DNA of 64,000 nucleotides from Actinoplanes derwentensis (lineage in GTDB: Bacteria; Actinomycetota; Actinomycetes; Mycobacteriales; Micromonosporaceae). The notes beneath the pieces were generated by a model. It was not told the DNA's origin, ran no database searches, and saw only the letters and a program-made list of their open reading frames with translations. Positions 50,544 through 59,560 of the stretch are shown here, piece after piece. The stretch's first letter is position 1, and each line of letters starts with the position of its first letter. A program made the translations under genes and the position numbers. The stretch is taken from NCBI RefSeq assembly GCF_900104725.1, contig NZ_LT629758.1:6379001-6443000 (forward strand). The letters run 5' to 3'.

Positions 50544-51181
50544 CGGCGTCCCACGGTCACGACCGAGCCGATCGAGGCCTCGGTGTAATCGACGATCTCC
50601 CGCAGGTCGCTGGGAAGGGAGGCCGCGGCGTTCGGCAGGTACTGGAACGCGTGCGGGTAGTTCTCGAAGCCGTAGAGCACGTGCCGGGTGAGCCCGGTCG
50701 CCGAGACCAGGCTGACCAGCACCCGGTCCAGAATGCTCAGCTCCATCCCGCGGACCAGCAGGTTCGCCAGGCGGGTCGAGGCCCACGCGGCGGCGTTGCG
50801 CTGCTGGGCGGTGTTCGGCATGTAGGTGGTGTGACTGGTGCCGAGCATCCGCCGTCGGGTGACCGGCTCGACTGCGCCGAGGCGCACCAGCCGCTCTCCG
50901 ACGCGGAGCGCCGCGTCTTGAGACAGGAACGCGAGCCACGTCCGGACGTCCCGGTGTTGCGGCTGTGCGACGAGTAGGTCCAGGATGTCGTGGCCCAGAG
51001 CGTCTCTCGGTGGATGGCGGTCAACGATGAAGAGGTCACCGTCGGTGACTCCGATTCGGCCTTCTAGCACCAGCTCGGCCAATAATGCGGCGGCCAGCCC
51101 CAGGCCGGTCGCACGAGGATGCAGGCGTGACCGGCCTGTTCGGTCCTCGTGTGCGATCAGGTAGTACTGGTCAGCCAACAC
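50540..51181 (-). CDS. GPP34 (GOLPH3-like) phosphoprotein
   Basis: 213 residues from GTG at 51181. The family pattern is clear: 'DQYYLIAHEDRTGRSRLHPRATGLGLAAALLAELVLEGRIGV', followed by 'LDLLVAQPQHRDVRTWLAFL' and the C-terminal 'RLANLLVRGMELSILDRVLVSLV'. Eukaryotic GOLPH3 binds phosphatidylinositol-4-phosphate and retains Golgi glycosyltransferases. Actinobacterial GPP34 proteins are numerous and of unknown role; a peripheral membrane adaptor is likely. Translationally coupled to the APC permease downstream, hinting that it helps localise or regulate that transporter (inference). Confidence 0.9.
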   Translation of the reverse strand: MLADQYYLIAHEDRTGRSRLHPRATGLGLAAALLAELVLEGRIGVTDGDLFIVDRHPPRDALGHDILDLLVAQPQHRDVRTWLAFLSQDAALRVGERLVRLGAVEPVTRRRMLGTSHTTYMPNTAQQRNAAAWASTRLANLLVRGMELSILDRVLVSLVSATGLTRHVLYGFENYPHAFQYLPNAAASLPSDLREIVDYTEASIGSVVTVGRR

Positions 51182-51352
51182 TGCGTCACGCCCCTTAGAC
51201 GCAAGTTCCAGTGATCATTTCGCCAAAGTAGGAAACAAGACAGAACTCGATGTCCGCAGCATCATGTACCCAACACCAAGGTCAATACAAGAAGTACTAG
51301 ACTTCTTATTCAGGCCCCGCTGCCGAGTCAAGCTCTAAAATGATCTTCGGAA
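51182..51352. other. AT-richer divergent promoter region of the GPP34 and XRE genes
   Basis: 171 bp of markedly lower GC than average. Contains the divergent promoters. No dyad strong enough to name. Confidence 0.4.
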
Positions 51353-52279
51353 ATGGCGATCATGAATGAAAAACTCGATCATGAAGTAGCGGTCGTAATA
51401 TCGACTTCATCAGGACCGATGGGAGTCCAGGTGTCCGATATCGAGGGTCCGACGCTGCGCCGCCGCCGACTGGGGGCGGAGCTCAAACGATGCCGGGAAG
51501 CCGCCGGCTTGACGCAACAGGATGTGTCACGCCATTTCGAGTGGCACTCCGCCAAGGTCACCCGGATCGAGACCGCCCGGGTGGCCGTCACCCCGCGGGA
51601 CGTCCGTGACCTGCTCACGCTCTACAGCGTGCGGGATCAGAGCTACCGCGAGGCACTTGTCGAGCTGGCCCGGATGTCCCGCGAGCGGACATGGTGGACG
51701 GACTATCGCGACATCATGCGCCCCGGCAACTTCGTCGGGCTGGAGGCTGCCGCGTCGGCCGTGCGCACCTGGGAACCGGTGATCATCCCCGGTCTACTGC
51801 AGACACCGGCCTACATGCGGTCACTGATGAAAAGCGGACGCCCGCTCGATCCCGAGGAGCACATCGACCGGCGCATCTCGCTGCGCCTGACCCGTCAGGG
51901 CCGGCTGCGGAGCGAGCGCCCGCTGGAGTTCTCGGCATTCATCGACGAGTCGGTGGTACGCCGGGTGATCGGCGGCGACGAGGTCATGGCTGACCAGCTG
52001 CGCCATCTGATCGAAGTATCTAAATTGCCGAATGTCTTTCTGCGTATTCTCCCACTCACCGTCGGTGAGCACTTGTTCCTGGGTGGACCTGTCACTCTTC
52101 TGGAGTTCCGAGAGACCACCCATATGGATGTTGTTTATATGGAAGGCCTTGCGGGAGACTTGTACGAGGAACAGCCAGACATGGTTGACTGGTATCGACA
52201 GGAGTTCGAGCGATTGAGCGCGAAGGCGCTCGACCACCGCACGACCATCAAGATGATCGAGAGCCTGCTCGTCGCTTAG
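51353..52279 (+). CDS. XRE-family regulator with DUF5753
   Basis: 308 residues from ATG at 51353 (the Met at 51362 or the codon before 'GVQVSDIEGPTLRRRRLG' are alternatives). Helix-turn-helix about 32-85 ('LGAELKRCREAAGLTQQDVSRHFEWHSAKVTRIE'), then DUF5753 with 'WEPVIIPGLLQTPAYMRSLM' and 'LRILPLTVGEHLFLGGPVTLLEF'. Typical partner of the DUF397 protein encoded directly downstream. Such pairs (BldB/AbaA-like clusters) affect development and antibiotic production in Streptomyces. Confidence 0.9.
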   Translation: MAIMNEKLDHEVAVVISTSSGPMGVQVSDIEGPTLRRRRLGAELKRCREAAGLTQQDVSRHFEWHSAKVTRIETARVAVTPRDVRDLLTLYSVRDQSYREALVELARMSRERTWWTDYRDIMRPGNFVGLEAAASAVRTWEPVIIPGLLQTPAYMRSLMKSGRPLDPEEHIDRRISLRLTRQGRLRSERPLEFSAFIDESVVRRVIGGDEVMADQLRHLIEVSKLPNVFLRILPLTVGEHLFLGGPVTLLEFRETTHMDVVYMEGLAGDLYEEQPDMVDWYRQEFERLSAKALDHRTTIKMIESLLVA

Positions 52280-52316
52280 CACTCCCCGAGAAGTCTCAGA
52301 AAGGGAGGTGCTTGAG

Positions 52317-52535
52317 TTGCTTGCGCACCAGATCGACGGTGCCGTCTGGAAAAAGGGCAGCCGTAGCAACGGCAGCGGCGGCAATAACTGCGTCGAGGTA
52401 GCGTTCCTCGATCAGGGAATTGCCGTCCGTGACAGCAAGGACCGAACAGGTCCGGCCCTCATGTTCACACAGGCGGAGTGGACCGCCTTTGTGGACTCCG
52501 CCAAGGACGGCGAATTCGACATCACCACTACGTAA
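52317..52535 (+). CDS. DUF397-domain small protein
   Basis: 72 residues from TTG at 52317, with GGAGG 8 bp upstream; GTG at 52308 would sit inside that site. The family signature 'WKKGSRSNGSGGNNCVEVAFLDQGIAVRDSKDRTGPAL' pattern (W-x-K-S-S-x-S, then N-C-V-E-V) is clear, with the final 'FTQAEWTAFVDSAKDGEFD'. The protein binds its XRE partner and modulates it. 37 bp after the XRE gene. Confidence 0.88.
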   Translation: MLAHQIDGAVWKKGSRSNGSGGNNCVEVAFLDQGIAVRDSKDRTGPALMFTQAEWTAFVDSAKDGEFDITTT

Positions 52536-52636
52536 GAGCCTACCTAATAGGTGTACCCCGTTGGAAGTGGTTTGACTTTCACGATGTGCACCTTACGGAG
52601 CAACGGCTTTCGCCATCTGACGAGCCGTGGCACGGC

Positions 52637-52666
52637 GTGGCCCGGTCGTTCACACGGCCGGGCCAC
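52637..52666 (+). terminator. GC hairpin after the XRE/DUF397 pair
   Basis: Stem GTGGCCCGG/CCGGGCCAC with a 12-nt loop, about 100 bp after the DUF397 stop. No T-run. Could terminate either convergent transcript. Confidence 0.5.
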
Positions 52667-52782
52667 AACATATTCGGATATATGTGAAATGCTTTCTACT
52701 TACATTCTTCAATTTAGTTCGACCGCTGGAACGGCCGTGACCATGAGTGATCGACCCTCATGATGAAGATCGGCCATCGCAC

Positions 52783-53547
52783 TCACCCGGCGCTGACGTA
52801 ACCCCTACCCGGAGTCACCGCGAACCCGGACGGCACCGGACGGGACCTCGTCACCAGGGCCTGAGCCTCGGCCCTCGCCGCCTCTCGGAGCAGGCTGTCC
52901 CGGCTGCGGCGGGACAACTGCACGTCGTGCCAGGCGGCCCGCTCGGCGGCGACCGCGGCCGCGTGCTCCCACTCCCGGTGGGCGGCGTAGGCCTGATGCA
53001 GCGCCATCTCCTGCTCGACCGGGTGCAGCGTGGCGTCCCACCGGACATCCGCCGGCGCGGTCACCGGCAGTTCCCCACAGGAGACAGCCGACCGGAGCCG
53101 GCGGTGCAGGAACCGTTCGCGGTCGGCGTACTCCGCCGGGTTCCGGGGTGTCCAGGGCGCGCCGAAGGCCGCCGTCGCCCGGCTGCGAGCCCATCGCGCG
53201 TCCGCGGCCTGCCACGCCGACCATGCCGCGTCCACCTGCTCGGAAGCCGCCTGCCAGTGCGCCTGCCACCGGTCGACGGCCTCGGCCGCCTGGGTCGCCG
53301 CCACCCGCACCTCCTGGGCGTACCGCACCGCCTGCGCGGTCTCCGCCTCCCACCGGGCCCGCCGTTCCCGCTGGCGCTCCCGGTGCAGGCGCACGAAGTT
53401 CGCCGTGTCCCGCAGGGCCAGGTGCGGATTGCGCACCCCGTCCGGGTTGGCCAGGACGACCAGCGCGGGCAGGGTGAACAGCATCAGGGTGCCCCAGATG
53501 GCCATCGGGGCGGGTTCGGTCAGCAGCATCTCGGCCAGGATGTTCAT
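52783..53547 (-). CDS. Membrane-anchored coiled-coil protein, unknown function
   Basis: 254 residues. One N-terminal hydrophobic helix (about 15-33, 'MAIWGTLMLFTLPALVVLAN'), then a long charged helical region rich in Ala, Arg, Glu and Trp ('RQRERRARWEAETAQAVRYAQEVRVAATQAAEAV') that should form a coiled coil, and a short Gly-rich end. No recognised domain. Probably lineage-specific. On the minus strand with the Ala/Ser-rich gene at 53633 upstream; the 85-bp gap has no obvious promoter. Confidence 0.65.
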   Translation of the reverse strand: MNILAEMLLTEPAPMAIWGTLMLFTLPALVVLANPDGVRNPHLALRDTANFVRLHRERQRERRARWEAETAQAVRYAQEVRVAATQAAEAVDRWQAHWQAASEQVDAAWSAWQAADARWARSRATAAFGAPWTPRNPAEYADRERFLHRRLRSAVSCGELPVTAPADVRWDATLHPVEQEMALHQAYAAHREWEHAAAVAAERAAWHDVQLSRRSRDSLLREAARAEAQALVTRSRPVPSGFAVTPGRGYVSAG

Positions 53548-53632
53548 GGCGGGGTCCGTTCCTCGGAGGTCACGGTGAAAGGCGGGCCACGGTGCGAGAC
53601 CGGCACAGCCCCGGACGTGCCGGGCCGGGGTC

Positions 53633-54058
53633 TCAGGCGGTGGCGGGAGGCGCGCGGGAAGCCGCGGCGCCGGCGGTGAACTGGCTGGTCAGCGCGTGAA
53701 CGGTGACACCGGCGCCGGTCACGGCGAGCCGGTCGGCCACAGCCGGGCCGGTGGCCACGGGAGACGACACCGCGGCGGTACGGCCGGCGAGCTCGGCGAC
53801 TCCGACGGTGACGTCCGAACCCGCGAGGAAGGCGACGGCGCCCGAGCCCACGGCGAGAGTGGCGTCGTCCGAGCTCACGGCGGGAACGGCCGCATCCGAG
53901 CCCGCCGAGAAGGCGGCGGCAGAACTCGAGGAGAAGGTCGCTTCGGGGCTCGTGGTGGGCGGCGCCGTGCGGTCGAACGTCGGCGCGAAGAACGCCAGGA
54001 GCAGCGCGAACAGCACAGGAAGCGATCGGAGCAGCACCCTGCCTCCGACCATGACCAT
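53633..54058 (-). CDS. Small Ala/Ser/Val-rich exported protein, doubtful
   Basis: 141 residues starting 'MVMVGGRVLLRSLPVLFALLLAFF', a good signal peptide or anchor, then a low-complexity Ser/Ala/Val/Thr sequence with irregular repeats ('DATLAVGSGAVAFLAGSDVTVGVAELAG'). No domain. The opposite strand is also open, so coding is plausible but not certain. Composition suggests a surface-exposed disordered protein. Confidence 0.45.
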   Translation of the reverse strand: MVMVGGRVLLRSLPVLFALLLAFFAPTFDRTAPPTTSPEATFSSSSAAAFSAGSDAAVPAVSSDDATLAVGSGAVAFLAGSDVTVGVAELAGRTAAVSSPVATGPAVADRLAVTGAGVTVHALTSQFTAGAAASRAPPATA

Positions 54059-54270
54059 GCCCGCAATCTACCCGTATTGCAGTGATATTCCGTTTTCGCC
54101 GCGCCGCGACCCGCCCCTCCGGTACGACAAGAAGGTCGAATCGGAATTTAATAACTTCCGTCCTGTTTTAGGGTTCGCTTGACCGATCCGGATCACTCAC
54201 GTCAGCCCGCCGGGAGCCGATGAGCTGGACGACCGGAAGCCATCCGGAGCTTTCGCCGACGGGAGCGGAA

Positions 54271-56085
54271 ATGCCGAAGCGATCCGGGGCCACCGACCCG
54301 GTCCTGCTGGGTCTCGTGCTCCTCGGTGTCCTGATCGTGCCCTGGTTCCTGCGTCACGGCGAGCAGCGGACCACGTCCTGGGCCATCCAGACCGGCCTCG
54401 ATGTGGCGAACACCTACTTCGTATGGCGGATCGCCACGAATCCGGTCATGACACCCGCTGGACGCCGGATCTGGTGGGCCGCGGTGCTCGCCTGCGCCGG
54501 TTGTGTAGTCGGTGACGGGTATCAGACCGCCCTCCTTTTGGCGAATCCCGCGATGACGACCATCAGCGCGGTGCAGACCGGCCTGGTGGTCGCCGGGATG
54601 GCGACCGTGGTCGGCGCGATGCTGCGGCACCCGCTCGGCGGCTCCGGACGGCAGCGGCTGCGGCTCTGGTTCGACGCGACCACGGTGCTCACCGGTGTCG
54701 CGGTCTTCCTCTGGTACTTCTTTCTGGCCACCGACCTGAGCGGACGACAGGCCACCGACCGGTGGGCCGCGTCGGCCACCGCCGTGGTGATGCTGCTGAT
54801 CACGTTCGGCCTTCTCAAGCTGATCCTCAGCGGGACCGCGCCGTTCACCCGGGCGGCCGGGATCACGGCCGCGATCGGGGTGTCCGGCACCGGGCTCGCC
54901 GCGCCGGTGGCTCTGGGGCTGTTCGGTGATCCGGGGCCCGGCGGCGGGATGCTAGTGCAGCTGCTGCCGTGTGTGCTGGCGTCGGCGGCCTTCCGTTTCC
55001 AACAACTGCAGGTGTGGCGGTTGGCCGAGCCGAAACCGGGTGGTACGGGTGGGCAGTCGAGCCGGCTGCCGTACCTCGCGGTGGTGGCCACTCAGATCCT
55101 GCTGGTCGTCTCGCTCCGGGACGGGCGGGTCGACGCGCGGGTGTGGGGTGTGGCGATCGGCGCGGTGGTCATCACGGCGCTGGTGCTGGGCCGTCAGGTC
55201 GCCGCTCTGCGGGACAACGAGCGGCTGCTCACCGAGATCGACGGGCAGGCGGAACGGTTCCGGGCGCTGGTGCAGAACACCACCGACGTCACCCTGGTGA
55301 TCGACCGGACCGCCGTGATCACCTACGCGTCCCCGGCCACGCTGCGGGTACTTGGTGTGCCGGCCGAGGACCTGGCCGGGACGTCGCTTCATGACCGGAC
55401 CCATCCGGACGACCGGGAGTTGCACGCCGAACAGGCGCGGCGGATCTTCGCGAACCCCGGCACCGGGATCACCATGCAGACGCGGTGGCGGCACGCGGAC
55501 GGCTCGTTCCGATGGCTGGACCTGGTCGGCACCGACCTCGGGCACAACCCCAACGTGGGCGGCATCGTGCTGAACGGGCGGGACGCCACCGAGGCCCGGG
55601 CCCTGCACGACGAACTGAGCCGGCAGGCCACCCACGATTCGCTGACCGGGCTGGCCAACCGGGTGCTGCTGCACCGGCGGATGGAGGCCGCGGCACAGCG
55701 GGTGAGCATCCTGCTGATCGACCTGGACGGCTTCAAGGAGATCAACGACCGGCGCGGTCACCACACCGGCGATCTGGTGCTCCAGGAGGTGGCCCGGCGG
55801 CTGAACGGCATAATCGGGGCCGGGGAGCTGGCGGCCCGGCTCGGTGGGGACGAGTTCGCCGTGCTGTTGCCGGGCACCGACGCCGCGGCGGCGGAGCGGC
55901 TGGCCGAGCAGGTCGCCGCGGTGGTGTCCGAGCCGATGCCGATCGGCGGTGAACTGTTCCGGGTGGGCGCCAGTGTGGGCGTGGCCGAGGGGGCGCCGGC
56001 CGACGGGGACGGGCTGTTGCGGGAGGCCGATGCCGCGATGTACCGGCACAAGCGGGAGCGTAAGGGCCAACCGGCCGCGAATTGA
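54271..56085 (+). CDS. PAS-GGDEF diguanylate cyclase with N-terminal membrane region
   Basis: 604 residues from ATG at 54271, with GGGAG about 7 bp upstream; ATG at 54220 has its GGGAG too close. Eight to nine membrane helices cover about residues 10-320 (MASE-like). A PAS domain follows ('FRALVQNTTDVTLVIDRTAVITYASPATLRVLG') with a PAC segment. The GGDEF domain is C-terminal, and its active motif reads 'RLGGDEFAVLLPG', intact. No EAL domain. It makes c-di-GMP, which in actinomycetes represses development through BldD. Upstream of a PucR regulator in the same direction. Confidence 0.92.
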   Translation: MPKRSGATDPVLLGLVLLGVLIVPWFLRHGEQRTTSWAIQTGLDVANTYFVWRIATNPVMTPAGRRIWWAAVLACAGCVVGDGYQTALLLANPAMTTISAVQTGLVVAGMATVVGAMLRHPLGGSGRQRLRLWFDATTVLTGVAVFLWYFFLATDLSGRQATDRWAASATAVVMLLITFGLLKLILSGTAPFTRAAGITAAIGVSGTGLAAPVALGLFGDPGPGGGMLVQLLPCVLASAAFRFQQLQVWRLAEPKPGGTGGQSSRLPYLAVVATQILLVVSLRDGRVDARVWGVAIGAVVITALVLGRQVAALRDNERLLTEIDGQAERFRALVQNTTDVTLVIDRTAVITYASPATLRVLGVPAEDLAGTSLHDRTHPDDRELHAEQARRIFANPGTGITMQTRWRHADGSFRWLDLVGTDLGHNPNVGGIVLNGRDATEARALHDELSRQATHDSLTGLANRVLLHRRMEAAAQRVSILLIDLDGFKEINDRRGHHTGDLVLQEVARRLNGIIGAGELAARLGGDEFAVLLPGTDAAAAERLAEQVAAVVSEPMPIGGELFRVGASVGVAEGAPADGDGLLREADAAMYRHKRERKGQPAAN

Positions 56086-56089
56086 CCGA

Positions 56090-56136
56090 TTCCCATCGAT
56101 GCCTTCGCCTGTTACTTTTCGGTAACCCGATGGGAA
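56090..56136 (+). promoter_or_regulatory. Nested dyad between the GGDEF and PucR genes
   Basis: Outer arms TTCCCATCG/CGATGGGAA (9 bp) and inner arms GTTAC/GTAAC. It lies 4 bp after the GGDEF stop and ends 7 bp before the PucR start, so it may terminate, attenuate or be an operator. Confidence 0.55.
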
Positions 56137-56143
56137 CAAGGTG

Positions 56144-57286
56144 ATGAGGCCCATGCGGACGGCCGACCCGCTCGCCGCGCTCGTGCACGGCCTGGCCGAC
56201 GACGCCCGGCTGGTCGACGACGTGGTGGCGGCGGCGCGGGCCCAGTCACCGGAGTCGGCCCGGCTGCCCCGGGCGGAGAGCCGCCGATACGTGGCCGCGC
56301 TGATCCGGGCCGGTTGCCGCACCTTTCTGCGCACCGGGGAACCGGAGGCGGGCGACTTCGCCGACGCCGGCCGGTTCGGGGCCGAGGGGGCCGCGCTCGG
56401 GGTGCCGATGGCGGCTCTGATCTCCGGGCTGCACGCGGGCCGCAGCCGGACCCTGGAGATCGCGATCGCCCGTGGCCGGGACGCCGGGCTGCCCGACGAC
56501 GTGCTGCTCCAGGCGCTGCTGCGGCTGAACCGGTACGGCAACACCCTCGAACGGCACGTCCTCGACGGTTATCGCACGGCCGAACGGCACCTCGACGGCG
56601 ACCGGCGGCTGGCCCGGATCCGGCTGCTCCGGCACCTTCTCCTCGGCGAGGAGGGCGACGGCGCCGATCCGGCCCGGTTCGGGCTCTCCCCCACCGGCCG
56701 CTACCACTGCGTCGTCTCGGACGCGACCGATCCGAGCCGGGTGCGGGAGCTGGAGCAGGCGTTCGCCCGGTGCGGTGGGGTGCTCGCCCCGGTGCGGGGG
56801 CGGCTCTGCGGGCTCACCCCACGGCTGCCGGGAGTGGCCGGATCGGGGCCGGCCGTGGTGGTGACCACTCCACCCGTACCGCTGGAGAAAGCCGGGGAGG
56901 CGCATCACCTGGCCCGGACCGCCCTGCGGGCCGCCCGCGAACGGGGTCTGACCGGGCTGTGTGACGTGTCCGAGCTGGCCGGGGAGTCGGCGCTGGCGGC
57001 TCAGCCGATGCTGGCCGGGTTCCTGCGCGACGGGCTGCTCGCGGCGCTGGACCCGGCGGACGAGTTCCACCGGGAACTGGCCGGGACGGCGCTGTCCTAC
57101 CTGGATCACGGGCAGCGGCTGGATCTGACCGCGGGGGTGCTGCATCTGCATCCGAACACGGTGCGGTACCGGCTGCGGAGGCTGCGGGAGCTGACCGATT
57201 TCGGGGAACGGCTCACCGTGCTGGAGACGGTGCGCTGGTGGTGGGCGCTGAGTGCCTGGCGCCGGGAGCTGCCGGACGCGGCGTGA
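56144..57286 (+). CDS. PucR-family (CdaR-like) helix-turn-helix transcriptional regulator
   Basis: 380 residues from ATG at 56144 (GTG 56141 and ATG 56153 are alternatives). N-terminal helical sensor region, a poorly conserved middle (GGDEF-like in the PucR family), and the C-terminal PucR HTH: 'ALSYLDHGQRLDLTAGVLHLHPNTVRYRLRRLRELTDF'. Members regulate purine, glycolate or carbohydrate catabolism in response to metabolites. No target is evident. Probably independent of the diguanylate cyclase except through the shared 58-bp spacer. Confidence 0.88.
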   Translation: MRPMRTADPLAALVHGLADDARLVDDVVAAARAQSPESARLPRAESRRYVAALIRAGCRTFLRTGEPEAGDFADAGRFGAEGAALGVPMAALISGLHAGRSRTLEIAIARGRDAGLPDDVLLQALLRLNRYGNTLERHVLDGYRTAERHLDGDRRLARIRLLRHLLLGEEGDGADPARFGLSPTGRYHCVVSDATDPSRVRELEQAFARCGGVLAPVRGRLCGLTPRLPGVAGSGPAVVVTTPPVPLEKAGEAHHLARTALRAARERGLTGLCDVSELAGESALAAQPMLAGFLRDGLLAALDPADEFHRELAGTALSYLDHGQRLDLTAGVLHLHPNTVRYRLRRLRELTDFGERLTVLETVRWWWALSAWRRELPDAA

Positions 57287-57325
57287 CGGCCCTCGCGGAC
57301 CATCACGCCGGATCATCCGCTCAGA

Positions 57326-58759
57326 TCACCACTTGCTGTAGCTGGTCTGCGTCTGCGGGTTGATCTGCCACGACTTCTTCTTGGCCGCCTTGCCGAGCCG
57401 GCGGTCGTCGATCTTGAGGACGTCGAAGCCCTTCTGGATGTCGTTGGAGTAGATGTGGCCGTTGTACCAGTACGCCGACCACGCACCGCCGACGATCAGG
57501 CGCTCGTTGCTCAGCGGGCCACGCTCCCAGTAGGCGATCTCCTTAGGCTTCTTCGAGTCGGTGAAGTCCCAGACCGAGATGCCGCCCTGGTACCACGCCT
57601 GCACGATGATGTCGCGGCCGGGAACCGGGATCAGCGAGCCGTTGTGGGCCACGCAGTTCTCGGTGCTCGCGTTCTCCCGCGGGATCTTGAAGTAGCTCTG
57701 GAAGACGAGCTTGGCCTTCTTGCCCTTGCCCTTGATGTCGTAGACCGCGTCCGCGCCCTTGTCCGGCCCGATGGTCGGGTTGCACGTGGCGCCACCGCCG
57801 CCACCCAGCTCGTCCGTGAAGACGATCTTGGTGGCGTTGTTGTTGAACGTGGCCGAGTGCCAGAACGCGAAGTTCTCCGCGTCCCGGACCGTGGTGACGA
57901 CCTTCGGCGCCACCGGGTTCGAGATGTCGAAGAGCACACCGTCACCCATGCAGGCGCCGGCCGCGAGGTCCTTCTCCGGGTACGCCGTGATGTCGTGGCA
58001 GCCCGAAGTGGCGGTGCTGTTCGAGTCGCCCGGGAAACCGCCGTCCTCGAAGAGCACCGGGGTCGCGGCGATCGCGGCCTCGGCCGGCTTCTTCAGCGGC
58101 ACCTTGACGATCGAGATCTTGTCGTGCGGCAGGGCGCAGTTCGGCAGGCTGCTCGAAGAGGTGTTGTACGACGAGACGTAGACGTACACCGCCTTCTTCT
58201 TCTCCTTGCCCTTGCCGGGCACCAGCGTCAGCGTGTGCGAACCACAGGTGGTGTGCACCGACTTGACGTACTGCGGGTTGCGCGGGTCGCTGATGTCCCA
58301 GATCCGGATGCCCTCCCAGCGCGGGACGGTCTCCGGCTCACTGTTGGGCACGGCCACGCTGCTGCACGAGTCGTTGTTGCGCACCGAGTCGGTCGCGGTG
58401 AAGAGCAGGTTGCCGTAGATCGACAGGTCGTTCTGCCCGCCCGGGCAGACGAGCTGGGTGATGGCCTGCGGGGCAGCCGGGTTGCTGACGTCGTAGACGG
58501 TGAACCCGTTGTAGTTGCCCGCGTATGCGTACTTACCCTGGAAAGCCAGGTCACTGTTGAGTGCGCTCTCCGGGGCGAACGCCCCGGTCTTCGGCACGTT
58601 GGCGATCTGCCTGATGTTCGGGCTGCTGACGATCTCGTCGACGCCCGGGATCACGGCGGCGGCCTGCGCCGGTGCGGTGAAACCGAGCCCGACCAGGGCC
58701 GCCACCGCCCCCAGACTGGCCAGGCGCATGAATCGCCCTCGTGGGGAAGACTGCCTCAT
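57326..58759 (-). CDS. Secreted LVIVD-repeat beta-propeller protein
   Basis: 477 residues with a signal peptide (1-33, ending 'APAQAAA'). The body is built of LVIVD-type blades: 'FTVYDVSNPAAPQAITQL', 'IRIWDISDPRNPQYVKSV', 'VLFDISNPVAPKVVTTV', 'ISVWDFTDSKKPKEIAYW'. Eight or more cysteines ('CPGGQND', 'DSCSSVAVPN', 'CGSHT', 'CALPHD', 'SGCHD', 'GACMGDG', 'CNPTIG', 'NCVAHNGS') suggest disulfide bonds. Similar proteins occur across Actinobacteria with no known function; extracellular. Divergent from the DUF305 gene. Confidence 0.85.
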   Translation of the reverse strand: MRQSSPRGRFMRLASLGAVAALVGLGFTAPAQAAAVIPGVDEIVSSPNIRQIANVPKTGAFAPESALNSDLAFQGKYAYAGNYNGFTVYDVSNPAAPQAITQLVCPGGQNDLSIYGNLLFTATDSVRNNDSCSSVAVPNSEPETVPRWEGIRIWDISDPRNPQYVKSVHTTCGSHTLTLVPGKGKEKKKAVYVYVSSYNTSSSSLPNCALPHDKISIVKVPLKKPAEAAIAATPVLFEDGGFPGDSNSTATSGCHDITAYPEKDLAAGACMGDGVLFDISNPVAPKVVTTVRDAENFAFWHSATFNNNATKIVFTDELGGGGGATCNPTIGPDKGADAVYDIKGKGKKAKLVFQSYFKIPRENASTENCVAHNGSLIPVPGRDIIVQAWYQGGISVWDFTDSKKPKEIAYWERGPLSNERLIVGGAWSAYWYNGHIYSNDIQKGFDVLKIDDRRLGKAAKKKSWQINPQTQTSYSKW

Positions 58760-58892
58760 GAAGCTCCTTCCGGCTGCGGAGCACCGGAGGCACGGCGAGT
58801 CGTGTCGCCAACACCCCCGGTGACAGCGATGTCGATCGTTACGATAACCGTGTCAGACCGTTTGTGGGTGCCGCCCGCCGGAAAGGAAATAC

Positions 58893-59558
58893 ATGCAACA
58901 CCGACGCGCATGGGCATTGACCGCCGCAACTCTGGCACTCGGCAGTGCGGTCGGTGTCGCCGTGCTGGCGCGGGCCTCCGGCAGAACCGAGCCGGTCGCC
59001 GCACCCGACCCCTCCTCATCAGCGGTCCGGGTGCTCATCCCGGGCAGGCCCGGCGAGTCGGCGACGGTCACCGACGCGGACAACGTCCAGGCTCCCGAGC
59101 AGCCGCGCTACAACCAGGCCGACGTGGCGTACGCCCAAATGATGATCGTCCACCACGCTCAGGCGATCGAAATGGCCGATCTGGCACCCGATCGGGCCGC
59201 GAACGACGGGGTCCGCAACATCGCCTCCCGGATCAGTGCCGCGCAGGCCCCCGAGATCAGCACCCTGCGCACCTGGCTGGCCGACCGGGGCCAGCCCGAG
59301 TCGAACCCCGCGCACGACCACGCGACCATGCCGGGCATGCAACCGGCCGACAAGATGACCGCGCTGAAGGCCGCCACCGGCGCCGACTTCGACCGGCAGT
59401 TCGTCGCGATGATGATCGAACACCACTTCGGCGCCCAGACCATGGTCGGAACCGTCCTGAAACAGGGCTCCGACCTGACCCTGGCCGAGTGGGCCAACGA
59501 GACCGCGGTCGAGCAGGTCGGCGAGATCCGCCGGATGCGTGACCTGGGAGTCGTCTGA
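58893..59558 (+). CDS. Exported DUF305 protein
   Basis: 221 residues. N-terminal signal or anchor (1-28). DUF305 four-helix domain with two copies of the signature: 'MMIVHHAQAIEMADLA' and 'MMIEHHFGAQTMVG', which carry paired histidines that could bind metal, perhaps copper. The family is often next to copper-export genes; no such genes are seen here. Convergent with the SDR gene, stop codons 2 bp apart. Confidence 0.88.
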   Translation: MQHRRAWALTAATLALGSAVGVAVLARASGRTEPVAAPDPSSSAVRVLIPGRPGESATVTDADNVQAPEQPRYNQADVAYAQMMIVHHAQAIEMADLAPDRAANDGVRNIASRISAAQAPEISTLRTWLADRGQPESNPAHDHATMPGMQPADKMTALKAATGADFDRQFVAMMIEHHFGAQTMVGTVLKQGSDLTLAEWANETAVEQVGEIRRMRDLGVV

Positions 59559-59560
59559 CC

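Noticed and set aside
48921..50939. A 672-residue APC permease with an extra N-terminus
   Set aside because: The first 132 codons are the GPP34 gene read in another frame; the true start is the ATG at 50543.
57455..59542. Long plus-strand open frame across the LVIVD and DUF305 genes (695 codons)
   Set aside because: Antisense to one well-supported gene and out of frame with the other.
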